From positions 1,657,501-1,721,500 of the forward strand of contig QXEO01001579.1 in the NCBI GenBank assembly GCA_007115705.1: a stretch of DNA of 64,000 nt, read 5' to 3'. The notes under the pieces are model-generated. The model saw only the letters and a program-made list of their open reading frames with translations, had not been told where the DNA came from and searched no databases. Source of the DNA: Dactylis glomerata (taxonomy: Eukaryota; Streptophyta; Magnoliopsida; Poales; Poaceae). This document shows, one piece after another, positions 9,860 to 21,777 of this stretch (its first letter is position 1; every line of letters starts with the position of its first letter). Made by a program: the position numbers and the translations under genes.

Positions 9860-12800
9860 ATGGCCGGCGGCGCCGCCGTGCCTCCGCCACCGCGGCAGCT
9901 CGAGGTCCGGCGCTTCGCGGCCGACCGCGCCGGTGAGCTCCGCTCGCTGCACGGTGCCGTCGCGGCTCGCATCGACGGCCGCTTCCAGCAGCTCCGCTCC
10001 GCCCGCCGCCGCACCACGGGGCACCTCCCCTCCAAGCGCCGCCGCGCAAGCAGAGGCTCCGCGGCGGGAGGAGCAGAGGAGGAGGGGAGCGCCCCGGCGC
10101 GTCAGTCGAGGAGGGTGAGGCGCCGGCGGGAGCTCGCGGGCAACCCCGCGGAGGGGTTCTCCGTCGCCGGCGATGGCGCGCGGCGGCTGCGTACGCACCT
10201 GTGGCACGCCAAGAGGTTCGCAATGGAGAGGCGGTGGGGTTTCGTCCTGCCCGTTGGCGCCCAGGGGAGGTGAGCGACAAACGAGCTCTTCTTTTGCGAG
10301 AGAGGAAATGAGATTACTTCACTGAGTTTTCTATGCTGAACTAGAATTTTCTTTGCTCTGTGTGCTCAAAGCAGTGTTAAATCGTATCGTTGATTCATGC
10401 CGAACGAAAATTTCACCATTCCACTGCAGCTTGCTTCTCAGTTCGGATCATTTGTGACTTTCTTTTTCTGAATTAGCCTTTTCAGATAGGAACATTTGTA
10501 AAGCTCTAGCCCATCTGTAGGCACACATGCAAAGCTTGTCCAAAACATTTCTAACAGTTTCATCAAATATGTCGAGTATAATGTGATATAGACTGTTGAA
10601 GCTGGCAATATTTATTGATTCTCCGAAGCTGGCAATATGCTGAAATTTGTCTTACATCGTTGACAACCTTCACACAATGATGATTCATTTGTTTTTGATG
10701 GAATTATGATTAATCATATGTGTGAATTTAACTGAGTAATGCTGTTAACATTCCATATTGCAGAGGAAGGGGTTCCAGGGCAATTCTCAAGTGGTTGAAA
10801 AATGGAACAGTTGTTCATGATGCTAGCTATTTCATTCCGATTCAACTAGATGGTCCTGAGGTGAAGTCATTGTCTTTCTGTTGCTAGCCTGTACTTTATA
10901 GCTTGATTGTCGTCATTACCGGTCGTCATTTATAAATATTTTATGTAACCAATCTGGTTGCTGGCTAACTTTTGTAGGACTCCATATTATCCATTCTGGG
11001 AATGGTTATGTGTCCGTCTCCTGCAAATGAGTCACCTAATATGAAGCACCTACAGGATAAAGTTACGCAAGGTGTTTGCTATGAGAACGCTATGGTATTT
11101 ACATATTATTTATCACAGACAGTATAGGTAGAAGAGTGTTTGGAATAACAGCTGTGACTATATTGTTCTTTCCAGCTTTGGCGTGCTGGGAGTCCCCACT
11201 CTCAAGTTATTGGACCAGTCACATACATGTGGCGATCATTCTCAAGAGAGAGTAGCAAATCAGAGGCGAAAGAAGGAGATCTGTCCAAATGTGAAACTAG
11301 ACGTAATGAAGGAAGCTGCATTTCTTTGCAACGCCAATTATGGATATGGATCCATCCTTCTGCGCTCGATGAAGGGCTGGATGCAATAAAAGTTGCATGT
11401 GACAAGCAGGTGCTTCCTCTATTTTTTTCTGTAGGATTATGCATGCTGCCTTCTCATTTTGAGATAAGTACCATTTCTGTAGAATTAGAATGCTTTGTGT
11501 TTTGTGTTTGTTTATCCCTTTTTCCTCTCTTTATCTTACCTATATTTAGATGACGTCATGTAAACCTGTACATGTACTTTCTTTTTAAAGAGTTAATTTG
11601 ACCACAACTGATAGCATACACATCAAGACTTGGGTTTAGGAGTAACAACAGTGAACAACTATTGCCATTTCTCTTGGTTCATGTGAGTCTACTGCCTTCC
11701 TCGTCTAAATATAACCATGAGGACAAGCTATTCAATAACCAGAAGATACTAGTCAATTTTGTGTATTAGGATTAACAGAACACTAGTGATTTCACATAGT
11801 CAAATATTTTGTTTCATTATTAACATAGAGTTAGTAACTTAACTATTCTTAAATTCTACTGAGGTACATCCATCTGCTGAGTAGGAGTATCTTGGCACTC
11901 TAAAATTATTTATTCTTATTATCTGTGTACTATTGGTTAGCTTAATTTGTTTTATGCAACCGTGCTTACTGCCTCAGTAACAATTACAACAAATAAATTT
12001 TCTCCATGCAGCAACATAAATCTTACTATTTTATCACCATTCAATGTGTGGCCTCACATTGCAGATGCAAGATTCTGGTGTTCTGGTCAACTGTTTCTCA
12101 CGAGAGGGGAAAATTGCAAGATTGGAAGTCATGGGATGCACGGCTATACAATCTCTTAAGAGTCTATTGCACCCAGTTAGCAAGTAAGTTCTTTTTTCCA
12201 TATTTTGTTTCAGAATAATAATGTCTAGGCACGTTTTTCTAACTTGTTTAGTTCAAGTATGATCGACAGGGTACTTAATACAAGTAATACATCTAAACCA
12301 ACTGACCCCTCTCCGGATTCCTCTACTGGCCCTCATCTTTTGAAAGAATCTGTTATCAATCATGCTGAGATTCTTCAGCCCGGTGCTATACTATCCATGA
12401 TAGTTCATGACCCCAGGGAAGTTTCATTTGAGGGCGCAGATTCTCCTCAGACGATAACTCCAAACCAGGAGAACAAACTCGTGGAGCGGGGAGACTTAGT
12501 TCTAGATGTTGATGGGGCACCATGCGAGGAGGGACACATATTGTCATCAACACAGATGCACTCTGGAAGGCACAATTTTCTCATTTCTGATTGTACAGAA
12601 TTGTGGGATTCTTCCTGTAAGATAAATCCCCCTGTAACAGAGGAGATCTTTTGCATCGAGAAACACCACAGACGTATAAATTTTTTCTGCTTGGATTCTG
12701 GAAATGATCAAGAACAAGCAACTCAAGAGAAAGATTGCTCCAGTCGATCATGCCCTGTTATTCTTCTGAAACATGCTAAAGAAAGGTTGGTATCTCTAGG

Positions 12801-15800
12801 CTAAAATCAGTATTTCCCTCCAGAAGATGTTATCATCTATTGCGGGTAGCTTTTATATGCTTCTATCTTATCAAATATTTCCTAATTGGAGGCTCTCGTT
12901 AATCCCAGAAAAAATACTAGTAATAAATAACCAATTAACCTTTAGACTTACTGTAAACCCTAAGATTAAATGAGAAATGTTCACGCTCCTAGGGGAATAT
13001 GGTTTGATAGCGTCCTACTATTCATAACAAAGAAACAAGTCCAATAATGAAAATCTCTAAACCCTTGAGTGTGGCTTTTGAGGTTTATTCGGCTTGGAAC
13101 TTCCAAAGGAAGTGCATGAGCATGTAGCTGTGTACTAATTGGGTTTTGTGTGTTGGACTTGGGATCATCTATAAGTTAATGAGGCATATGATAATTCACA
13201 TCAATGGTTCCTGTTTAGAGAGAATATGAATTATAAACATATATGTTTTAAATTTGTTGATGTGGATTTCTTGATCGACAGAGGTGTTAACAATTGCAGG
13301 AGAAGGCAAGTAGTCTGCATCTCTGTGTACTCTGCCATGCGGCAGAGTTCGCACAAGACACATCAAGAAATGGTTAGTTAGTGGATATTGAATTTACGTC
13401 CATGATAAAATGTGCTGTGACGGATTTTGCCAAGTATTAATATACTTGGTACACTAATCTACATACTAGCTTACCTATAGAGTCCAAGTTGGCAAATATT
13501 GCCATGCACAGACATACGTCTCATGTGAACTCATCCTGATAAAGCTACATGATTCTAAACAGGACATAATTATGTATACATGTGTGCATAAATGATCGTA
13601 CAAGAAAAATGCACTAGATGTAAATAAAAATATATTGTCATTTAGTTGTCTATATATGAGGATTTTTAAAAAATCCTCATTCAGTTTTCACATTTGGAAT
13701 ATTCACAAAAAACCAAGGAAACGAGTAGTCTGTGGTTTATTTTACCAATATCATGTATTTCTTGGATCTCTAGGAAGCGTTATATGTTTCTCCCATCCTG
13801 TATGCCTATACATGAGTTACCAGTAAGAACTGTTCAAAAGATAAATATCTCGAAGAGAGGAAGTGTACTGAACAACATGTACTAATTTAGAAAAAATATG
13901 TATGTTAATTTTTTTATTGGTTTTAATGTAATTATGAACAGCTCAAGTGTTTTTCCCATAGATGCAGAGATAGTAGCAGTAGTAATCACCATTGCATAAA
14001 CCTAAAACATAGTGCTGTCGTTTTCAATAATAATTGTAAAAAAACACTATTTAGTATCATCTATTCCTATTCTTAATTACTTCAAGTTTTGATACTCCCT
14101 CCGACCCATATTACTCTTCGCCAATATAGATGTATCTAGACACAATTTAGTTGTAGATACATCCATATTAACGAAGAGTAATATGGGTCGGAGGGAACCA
14201 TAAGTTTTGTTCTTATAGTGTAATGTTTATGTGTTGATAAGAATTACTAGCCTGTGCATGCACATGGGATGATGATTAGTTTTAAAATGTATAGCCTTCC
14301 GAAGTCCTAACAGAGAATTTCAACCATGTTAATTTTCAGATTTAACACTTAAGTTATAAGTTTTGCTTAGGAGAAACATAATCTAATGTTGATTATCATG
14401 ATTTACAAAATTGTTTGTTGAGTTGGGCTGAGAATGGCCTTTCTTTTTCTTCTTGTAGTCCTATATATTGTGTCACTAGCAATGTCTTGTTTAATAATGG
14501 TCATGTGCTAATCATCTTGAGTTTATAGGGTTTTGCAATTTATATTCCATCATCATGGGATCCTCTTAAATCAACGATGGTCTTATATTCATGTTTACTT
14601 TTCAGCTAACTACTGTTTTACGTTCAATGAATGTACAGGTGGTCTGTTATTGTACCTTTGAGCTGGGTAAAGCCTTTTTGGCTTTTTCTAGTATCTCATG
14701 GTGCACATGCGATTGGCCTAAGAGAGAGACGGTGGATTGCATCAAAGGTAATGTGGGGATTCTTGCAAGTGGTATTGCCTTTGTTGAATAAGCTTCCTGT
14801 TTTATTTTAGTTTATACTCATATGTTAAACATTGTCATCTGTTACTACTCGGTATATGGTACAATTGAAATACTGTCAGATACTCAAATGTGCTGCATTG
14901 AGAAGGATACAGAAAATTGAGCAGGTGTGATTCAGTTGCTTTTAATGCTAACACATTGGTCCCTCCTTTTTGCAGTTCAAGATGCCATGCTTCCCTTATG
15001 ATTATCCAGATAGCAAATCATATTCATCGTTTTTGACAGAAGAGGCTGCTGTTTCTGACAAAGCAGCTGAGTGCCGCCCTGCTGCCAAGAGACCCCCAAG
15101 AGTTCCTGTACCACCTTTATGGCATTGTATCACGGCCAGTTTACATGAAGAAGATAGCATAGTGAGATATCTTGAAGTAGATGACTCGAAACCTTCAGCT
15201 ATGGTGTTAACTGAATGTTGCCCAGTAAATTCCAACTGCAGAGACTTACGATCGCCACCAACTGTTGTTGCATCCGTCCAACTTGTTCCAAGGATGCTCC
15301 AAACGTTGAGACAATATGTGAAACAACTTGATATGAACTCTGCGAGTTCTTCATCTGAGATGGAAATAGATACTGACCAACCCAATTTTGTTTTTGGTGG
15401 CACTGTCAAGACAACATCTTCTCTAAATGGATTATGTCTTGTAAGGGTCCTGATCCGAGCGTTGAAGGAAGGTTCTTTTGAAGAGGGCGCTGTTGTTTGT
15501 GCCCCACTTTCATCAGATCTTGCAGCTTGGAAAACCAGGTCAGTATCCTATATAAGCTTTTAATTCGCTGTTGGAGACTTGCACGGAGCTCTATTAAGTT
15601 CTTCCAAACAGAGTACATTGCGTTATTGATGGTATAGCTGTGTAGGCAAGTGACTATATTGAGTTATTATTGATGGTATATCTGTGTAGGCATTCCGGTT
15701 TACATATATGACACGGCCTAGGCTCCGGAGAGCATAGCTTGGCATATTAGGGTTGGGAGATAACTGGAGGCGAGCTTCCTATTTCTGTTGTATTTATTCT

Positions 15801-16647
15801 ATGATATAATATTGTGAGGTCTAGGTCCCTTTATATATAGGTCCGGCTGACTCAGATCCAAGCTAAATTCGAATGAACAAAATCTTTATCTATGAAAACA
15901 ATTAATTAAGTTGATATGCAAGCAAGCTAAAAATAAAACATATCGCAAAGCTGATTCCGAACCCTCATAGTGCCTGCGCCTGAAGTGCTGGCCCTCATGA
16001 AATATAATAATGCTTTGTAAGATTCATGCTGCTCTCCCTTTGGATTGCTTGCAGTTACCTTTAGGTGACTGGTTTTGTTTTCAAGAAAATCCATGTGCCA
16101 GATTCGTCTTTTGGCTGAAAACATTTTGTTCCGTAAATAAATCCCTTAAGAGAAGTCATCCATTTTCATGTTGTATCAGATCAAAGGAGGATGACGAAGA
16201 ATGTATAGACAAATGGGAAGTCCAGCTCCCTCAGTCCTATATCAGTTCTTATTTCTCATCTCTGGATCCTGGCAACATTGACCTCGAATTTCCCAAAGAC
16301 GAAACCACAAAGGAGGTGTGGAGGTGGCCGATAGGCTTTGTCACGACTGGTTTCGTCCATGGAAGGTAATACTCCCTCTCCTCCCCCACCAGTACATGCC
16401 AGCGCTGTGCTCCCTAATGAACACTTGCATTTGCTTCAACTGTGACAGCACTGGCAAAGATGCTGCCGCAGTTGCCTTCTGCGAAGCAAGGCTGCTAGCG
16501 GTGTTGCGGCGACAGCAGTGGACTGATGAGAGTATGCAGGGTCGAGAGATATGTGTCCTTGTGAGGAACGCGAGATCGGTGGCGTATCGACGAGCGCTCG
16601 CCACAGTTGTCCTGGAGCAGCAGAAGGACGATCTAGAGTTTATGTAG
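9860..16647 (+). CDS. POP1: POP1, protein subunit of RNase P and RNase MRP, 10 exons
   Basis: POP1 is the large protein subunit of the nuclear ribonucleoproteins RNase P (tRNA 5' processing) and RNase MRP (pre-rRNA processing). My model has coding exons 9860-10269, 10764-10860, 10978-11094, 11176-11409, 12065-12183, 12252-12785, 14639-14747, 14976-15538, 16180-16365 and 16449-16647. All introns are GT-AG, all joins are in frame, and the total is 2568 nt (855 aa), close to plant POP1 length. The N-terminal part has the POP1 signature HLWHAKRF...WGF, then GRGSRAILKWLKNG and HDASYFIPIQLDG across the exon 1/2 join. The POPLD region has WSVIVPLSWVKPFW and HGAHAIGLRERRW in exon 7. The C-terminus has WRWPIGFVTTGFVHG and a final CEARLL...VRNARSVAYRRAL block. 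The start is the first ATG after the upstream LINE, in a Kozak-like ACAATGG context. No disabling mutation was seen. Intron 6 (1.85 kb) holds a Stowaway MITE. Confidence 0.92.
14095..14200. mobile_element. Stowaway-type MITE in POP1 intron 6
   Basis: The sequence opens TACTCCCTCCGACCCATAT and closes with its complement (ATATGGGTCGGAGGGA), forming a near-complete hairpin of about 105 bp. CTCCCTCCG ends flanked by TA are the signature of grass Stowaway (Tc1/Mariner) MITEs. The right end is slightly eroded (GAGGGAACCATA). It lies in an intron and does not touch splice sites. Confidence 0.85.
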
Positions 16648-17122
16648 TCTGGAATATCGTCCAGTGCCAAAACTTGCAGCAAGCATTTAACATGGAAATT
16701 CTTGCTAGACACTGTAGTATGATTTTGAGTTCTTAGATCAATACAATAGTATGATCTTTCTTAACACTATGCGTTGGCCGTCCATGTATTTTTCGTTGAC
16801 AGGTGGGTTCTGAGCCCACATGCCATCGAGTCGATGCCAAAAGCACAATGCAGCATATAGTGGGAAAATAGCGTTTTTGTTTCTCCCAGAAAAGTGGCAA
16901 TTCCTTTTTTTAGCAAAGTTCCCGCCTTCTCTTTCGGCTCCTGTGTTCACGGCAGGCCCGTAATCTTACAGGACGAGATTAGTTACAGATAAACGGCTAC
17001 CGTTTCAGCGAAAAATGGCCAGGACCAGCACGACCTCTCGTGTCTCCCTCCCTCGCTATTCAAATACCCTCCGACCTCCTGCGTTCATTTCATCGCACCA
17101 CCACCCCCTCCAGTTGATCGCC
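16648..17122 (+). promoter_or_regulatory. POP1 3' flank and upstream region of the repeat-protein gene
   Basis: The first part is probable POP1 3' UTR. The second part is the upstream region of the next gene. CTCCTGTGTTCACGGCA (16938-16954) and the ATGGCxxGGACCAGCACG block near 17015 recur upstream of the paralogue at 31563-31579 and about 31645. CTATTCAAATACCC (about 17057) matches GGTTCAAATACCC before the paralogue and is a plausible TATA-like element. If so, the upstream ATG at 17015 lies before the transcription start, so the next ATG (17123) is the start. Confidence 0.45.
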
Positions 17123-19015
17123 ATGAGGGCCCAGCTAGCTCTAGCGCTCCTTCTCCTCCTCGCGGTTGCCTCCACCAGGCAGCTCGCGTCAGCCTTCGAC
17201 TATGGCGGTGAGGTGAAGAAATCAGAGCCTGCCCCCAAGGTTGCCGCCGAGAAGAAATCTGAAGACCTCGCCTATGCCGGTGGAGCAAAGAAATCTGAGC
17301 CTGCCTCTGAGGTCGCTGCGAAGAAATCTGAAGACCTCGCCTATGCCGGCGGAGCGAAGAAATCTGAGCCCGCTTCTGAGGTCGCCGCTGCATCCAAGAA
17401 GAAACCTGAAGCTGCTGCAGAGAAGAAAGCCGAGGTCGTTGCGGAGAAGAAAGCCGAGGTTGCCGCGGAGAAGAAAGCGGAGGTTGCTGTGGAGAAGAAA
17501 CTTGACGCCCCTGACTATGCTGGTGCTAAGAAGAAACCGAGCGTTGCCCCAGTAAGTGCTGGTGCAGAGAAGAAACCAGTGAGCGCCCCTGGCTATGCTG
17601 GTGTGGAGAAGAAACCTGAAGCTGCGTCGGAGAAGAAACCCAAAACTAAAGCCGACCACCCCAAGTCCGATGGTGCCGAGAAGAAACCCAAAGCTAAAGC
17701 CAACCACCCCAAGTCCGATGGTGCCGAGAAGAAACCCAAGATCAAGGACGACGGCTACTCCGGTTTGGAGAAGAAATCAAAAGCGAAAGTAGATGCCTCC
17801 AAGGGTGCTGGGGCTGAGAAGAAACCCGAGATCCCAAAGAAGGACGAACCTAAGAAGCCAAAGACAAAGAAACCAGAGAGCTATGTCGCGCCAAAGAAGG
17901 AAGAGCCTAAAACCCCGGCAGCCGCAACACCCGACTCCTACGTCGTGCCAAAGAAGGAGGAGTTGAAGGAGGAGTCAAAGAAGGAAGAGCCGAAGGAGGA
18001 ACCAAAGAAAGAAGAGCCCAAGAAGGAGGAACCAAAGAAGGAGGAGCCAGCCCCCGACGCTTACACCAAACCAACGAAGGAGGAGCCCAAGTCGGAGGCA
18101 AAGAAGGAGGAGCCGAAGAAGGAGCCAAAGAAGGAGGAACCGAAGGAGGAGCCGAAGACACCGGCAGCCAGTACACCCGATACCTATGTCGAGCCAAATA
18201 AGGAGGAGCAGAAGGCGGAAGTGAAGAAGGAGGAAGCAAAGAAGGAGGAAGTGAAGGCGGAAGTGAAGAAGGAGGAAGCAAAGAAGGAGGAAGTGAAGGC
18301 GGAAGTGAAGGAGGAAGCGAAGAAGGAGGAAGTGAAGGAGGAAGCAAAGAAGGAGGAAGTGAAGGAGGAGCTGAAGAAGGAGGAGCCGAAGAAGGAAGAG
18401 GCGGTTGCAGCCAGTACACCCGACGCCTACGCCGTGCCAAAGAAGGAGGAAATAGCGGCGAAGGAGCTGAAGAAGGAGGAGCCGAAGAAGGAAGAGGCGG
18501 TGGCAGCCAGTACACCTGACACCTACGCTGAGCCAAAGAAGGAGGAAATAGCGGCCAAGGAGCTGAAGAAGGAGGAACCGAAGAAGGAAGAGGCAGTGGC
18601 AGCCAGTACACCCGACGCCTACGCCGAGCCAAAGAAGGAGGAGACAAAGAAGGAGGAACTAGCGGCCAAGGAGCTAAAGAAGGAGGAACCAACGAAGGAG
18701 GAGCCGAAAACACCAACACCCGCTACACCCGATACCTACGCCGAGCCAAAGAAGGAGGAGGCAAAGAAAGAGGAGGCTGCGAAAGAGGAGGCAAAGAAAG
18801 AGGAGCCAGCAAAGGAGGAGCCAAAGACACCAGCAGCTACAACCGATGCTTATACCGCCCCGAAGACCGCCGAGCAGGAGTCGCCAGCGGCCAGCACAAC
18901 CGACGCTTACGCCGCGCCGAAGACTGCCCAGCCAGAGACACCGGCGGCCGAAGCAACTGATGGCTACGCCCTTCAGAAGCCGAGGAAGATCGGTCATCTA
19001 CCTCTGCCATACTGA
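17123..19015 (+). CDS. Secreted lysine/glutamate/proline-rich repeat protein with tyrosine modules
   Basis: Single-exon frame of 630 aa. Residues 1 to about 26 form a signal peptide (MRAQLALALLLLLAVAS... with probable cleavage after LASA). The rest is low-complexity, with almost every Tyr in a module of the form D-x-Y-x-x-P-K-K or Y-A-G-x-K-K; I count 17. Early modules are AYAGGAKKSEP; later ones are TPDTYAEPKKEE separated by KKEEPKKEEP-type spacers. The start was chosen because the paralogue at 31785 has the same MRAQLA start and because a TATA-like motif lies between this ATG and the earlier one at 17015. No catalytic domain is present. The paralogue carries a PMEI domain at its C-terminus, but this protein ends TDGYALQKPRKIGHLPLPY with no trace of it. 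A cell-wall structural or pectin-associated role is inference. Confidence 0.75.
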   Translation: MRAQLALALLLLLAVASTRQLASAFDYGGEVKKSEPAPKVAAEKKSEDLAYAGGAKKSEPASEVAAKKSEDLAYAGGAKKSEPASEVAAASKKKPEAAAEKKAEVVAEKKAEVAAEKKAEVAVEKKLDAPDYAGAKKKPSVAPVSAGAEKKPVSAPGYAGVEKKPEAASEKKPKTKADHPKSDGAEKKPKAKANHPKSDGAEKKPKIKDDGYSGLEKKSKAKVDASKGAGAEKKPEIPKKDEPKKPKTKKPESYVAPKKEEPKTPAAATPDSYVVPKKEELKEESKKEEPKEEPKKEEPKKEEPKKEEPAPDAYTKPTKEEPKSEAKKEEPKKEPKKEEPKEEPKTPAASTPDTYVEPNKEEQKAEVKKEEAKKEEVKAEVKKEEAKKEEVKAEVKEEAKKEEVKEEAKKEEVKEELKKEEPKKEEAVAASTPDAYAVPKKEEIAAKELKKEEPKKEEAVAASTPDTYAEPKKEEIAAKELKKEEPKKEEAVAASTPDAYAEPKKEETKKEELAAKELKKEEPTKEEPKTPTPATPDTYAEPKKEEAKKEEAAKEEAKKEEPAKEEPKTPAATTDAYTAPKTAEQESPAASTTDAYAAPKTAQPETPAAEATDGYALQKPRKIGHLPLPY

Positions 19016-20578
19016 ATCCGACGGCTCACCGAGTTTACGAGGGAACCCAAGTAAGTTTCCCTCACAGATCACTTGAGGAGGCATGGCCGGAAAATCACAA
19101 TAAGGCACATGCTCTTTTTTTATCCCCCGATTTACATTGTGTATGAGCCTATCCACAATGTACAACTTGTGCGTGCAACTGCGTTTGCACTATTACTGTA
19201 CTGTTCTGTAAAAAGAACTTATGCACCTGTTATGTAAAGAGACGGGTGTGTTATCACTTTTTGTATTCTAAAAGGAATACCTATGTACCCTGCCTGTAAC
19301 ACTGGATTCAGTAAATTCAGGTTTCGTGAATATATTCCTGAGATTTTGTTGAAGTTTCACCGAGTATTATTTGAAAGTGCTTTACACGAGTTGTTTTTTT
19401 ATTGAAATGCAGAGCGGAGCTGCTTTTCATTGATTAATAGAGGAGTGTTTTACAGACCTTAGATAGGCTCAAAAAACAGAAAAAGAAAAGAATACAAAGA
19501 GGAGAACAGAGAGGCGACATGCTCAGTCCGGCTTCCGTGGTCTCTGCATCATCATGTCGCTGGCGCCGGATCTTCCGGTAGTAACAAATATTTAAGATTC
19601 ATCGATAACAAATATTTAAGGTACACTACAGCGTTATATGCTTTCCTTTTGAAAATCAGCATCAGAGCGGATACATATAGATTGCATACCTGCATATTTT
19701 CATCCAAAAATACGATGATTTGCATTCTTTTTATTTGCGCAAGCTTCATATGATTATATTGTTTTTGTAGATATCTGTAGTGTAACTGCATTCATGAAAT
19801 TATTCATAATTTATACTTGCAGGTTTCTTAAAACTAGACAAAAGCACTCTTAATAATTTTTTTGGGAGACTCATACAAACCGATGTTCATTCTTGTCTAA
19901 CAGATATGCTCCTTATACATTTATCCTTGTCCAAAAATTACTTTCTTAGTACTAAATCTCTTTATTGTATATATTGACATACCGTCAGAAGATCATCGGG
20001 CGCATAGATGAAAGAAAAACACCAAATGTGACAAACAAATACTTCATTAAGATGTGACCAGACCAGGTGCCCTGTACTGTTCTGAAATAGAGTAATTTAA
20101 TAAGGATACAGAGTAAAGTCAATACTCTACACTCTTGATTTCTTTGATAGATAGATTTTTTTGAACCAAATTGGTGAATCGTGCCAGCTTAGGAAAGCTT
20201 ACTATTCCTATGTTATTCTTTCACTGTTAATTTAAAGCAAACGGACCAAAATACACACGGAAACACAAACAAGCACCTAGCTAGCACCATTGTTGGCCAA
20301 ATAACCTACATAAGCTAGCCTGAATCACCTCCTATATGTTATGAACACCACATTACAAAGTTGCCTACAAAGCATATCGAGGGGGCACATCGTAAGCTCG
20401 GAAGGCATGATGAAGGTCGAAGAATGCGACTACATGAGCACACAAACCAGCTGAGATATTTTAAATAAGGCTAATAAGAATACACCTTCACCAGCTCTGC
20501 ATCGACACCAAAGAATGTGTCATCGTGACGGGGAGTTGATAGACTTTTTTCCCACATGGAGACATCTCCCTCGCCAAC
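19016..20578. other. Intergenic, with a possible LINE 3' remnant
   Basis: The first few hundred bases are probable 3' UTR. Near 19390-19440 the minus strand reads AAAGCAGCTCCGCTCTGCAT then an A/T-rich run, resembling the 3' end of a plant LINE, but no target duplication was found. The rest is AT-rich and shows no recognisable gene. Confidence 0.35.
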
Positions 20579-20591
20579 ATAGAACCACAAC

Positions 20592-20740
20592 AAGAAGTGA
20601 GCATAACTCACTTGGTTAGAAAAGTGGATGTACAACCTAGTCACTCGGGTTTAAGTCCCAATGATATAGATTTGGGTTCTTATTATTTCAAATAAAATTG
20701 TTGTAGGAGCTTCCCCTATCGTATTTCTTTCAAAAAAAAA
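20592..20740 (+). mobile_element. tRNA-derived SINE with target duplication and poly-A tail
   Basis: The 149-bp unit has a box A-like segment (AACTCACTTGGTTAGAAAAG), a box B-like segment (GGGTTTAAGTCCC) and a 3' A-run (10 A ending at 20740). It is flanked by ATAGAACCACAAC (20579-20591) and ATAGAACTACAAC (20741-20753), 12 of 13 identical. This structure is that of a tRNA-derived SINE mobilised by LINE machinery. I do not assign a family name. Confidence 0.8.
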
Positions 20741-20785
20741 ATAGAACTACAACTTAAATACCATACATAAATAAACATAAGGGAC

Positions 20786-20834
20786 TAAAAACAAACGAAG
20801 TGTTTTTTTTTTGCGGGTAAAAACAAACGAAGTG
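20786..20834. repeat. 17-bp target duplication around a 15-bp retroposed remnant
   Basis: TAAAAACAAACGAAGTG occurs twice exactly (20786-20802 and 20818-20834). Between them are only ten T and GCGGG (20803-20817). On the minus strand this reads CCCGC followed by ten A, that is, five bases of template plus a poly-A tail. It looks like an extremely 5'-truncated LINE-type insertion. A simple tandem duplication would not explain the T-run. Confidence 0.7.
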
Positions 20835-21777
20835 TCACCTCACCACCCGTACAGTAGCAGCCACAGTCGGAAGGACATGCCCCGTCTAGTCATCTTTTGT
20901 TAAAATCACTTCCCGATGCAAGAACCACATAAAATCTCTAAACTTCAGTGGCACTTTTATCTTTCTAATATATTTACTAAAAAATCGTATGCCCATTTAG
21001 TCGATCAAGATACATAGATTTTACCCAAAAAACCATAAAGGATGTTAAACTCCATTTAACATATCTTGGTTATCTGTTAACATGACATCCACCAAACACC
21101 AGACCAAATGTAACCAGCGCGTCCATTTGCGCCGATTAGAGTCCTTCTACAAGCTATATTTAGAGGTGATCACCCCAGAACGTGTGCATTGAAAACTTCC
21201 TTTTGTTGTACAATGTTATAAATCGTTGGTTATTTTTAGATAATGGTTTGTCCCCTAGCCATGTGTCCTCCCAAATACGTGTGTCTAGACCTTTCTCTAC
21301 CTCGAAGGAACCATTTAGTCAATGTTTACTTTTTCTTGTGGCCATCACTCTGCCAAAAAATACCATGATCTAAAAAACTAACCTCTTTCATACACCTTTA
21401 GGTATCTCTAGAAAGGATAGCATGAACATGTGCAGACTAAGTAAGCACATAATTAATGAGCTTGGTGAGCACCGAACGATCACCATAAGATAACAACTTG
21501 CCAATCCAATTGCTCAATTTTTTCTCGAACCGACCCTCCATTGTCTTCGATTGGCCATTTTAAATTTTGTAAAATGTATTGGGATCCCTCTATGTATCTA
21601 AACGCTATGGATCCGGACCCATATGCGAACAATTCTCTATATTGGTCTTCTACTTCTTTAACTTTACCAAAACATACAACTTTGCTTTTATAGAGGTTTA
21701 TCTTCACACGAAATATGTGTTGAAAATACAGGAGATCAATTTCATGTTAATTTTAAGTTATGTTCCATGAAGATTCA
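20835..21777. other. Intergenic AT-rich stretch, nothing recognised
   Basis: No frame with recognisable similarity, no paired inverted repeats and no structural RNA seen. Confidence 0.5.

Noticed and set aside
17015..17122. In-frame N-terminal extension of 36 residues before the signal peptide
   Set aside because: The extension would bury the signal peptide, and the TATA-like motif shared with the paralogue lies after its ATG.
17907..18719. 270-codon minus-strand frame opposite the repeat protein, rich in Pro, Ser and Leu
   Set aside because: It is the antisense of the KKEEP repeats; the sense strand has signal peptide, paralogue and conserved upstream DNA, so this is a shadow.
20592..20740. 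Considered as a functional tRNA gene
   Set aside because: Box A and box B are diverged, no cloverleaf can be drawn, and an A-tail with target duplication shows a SINE.
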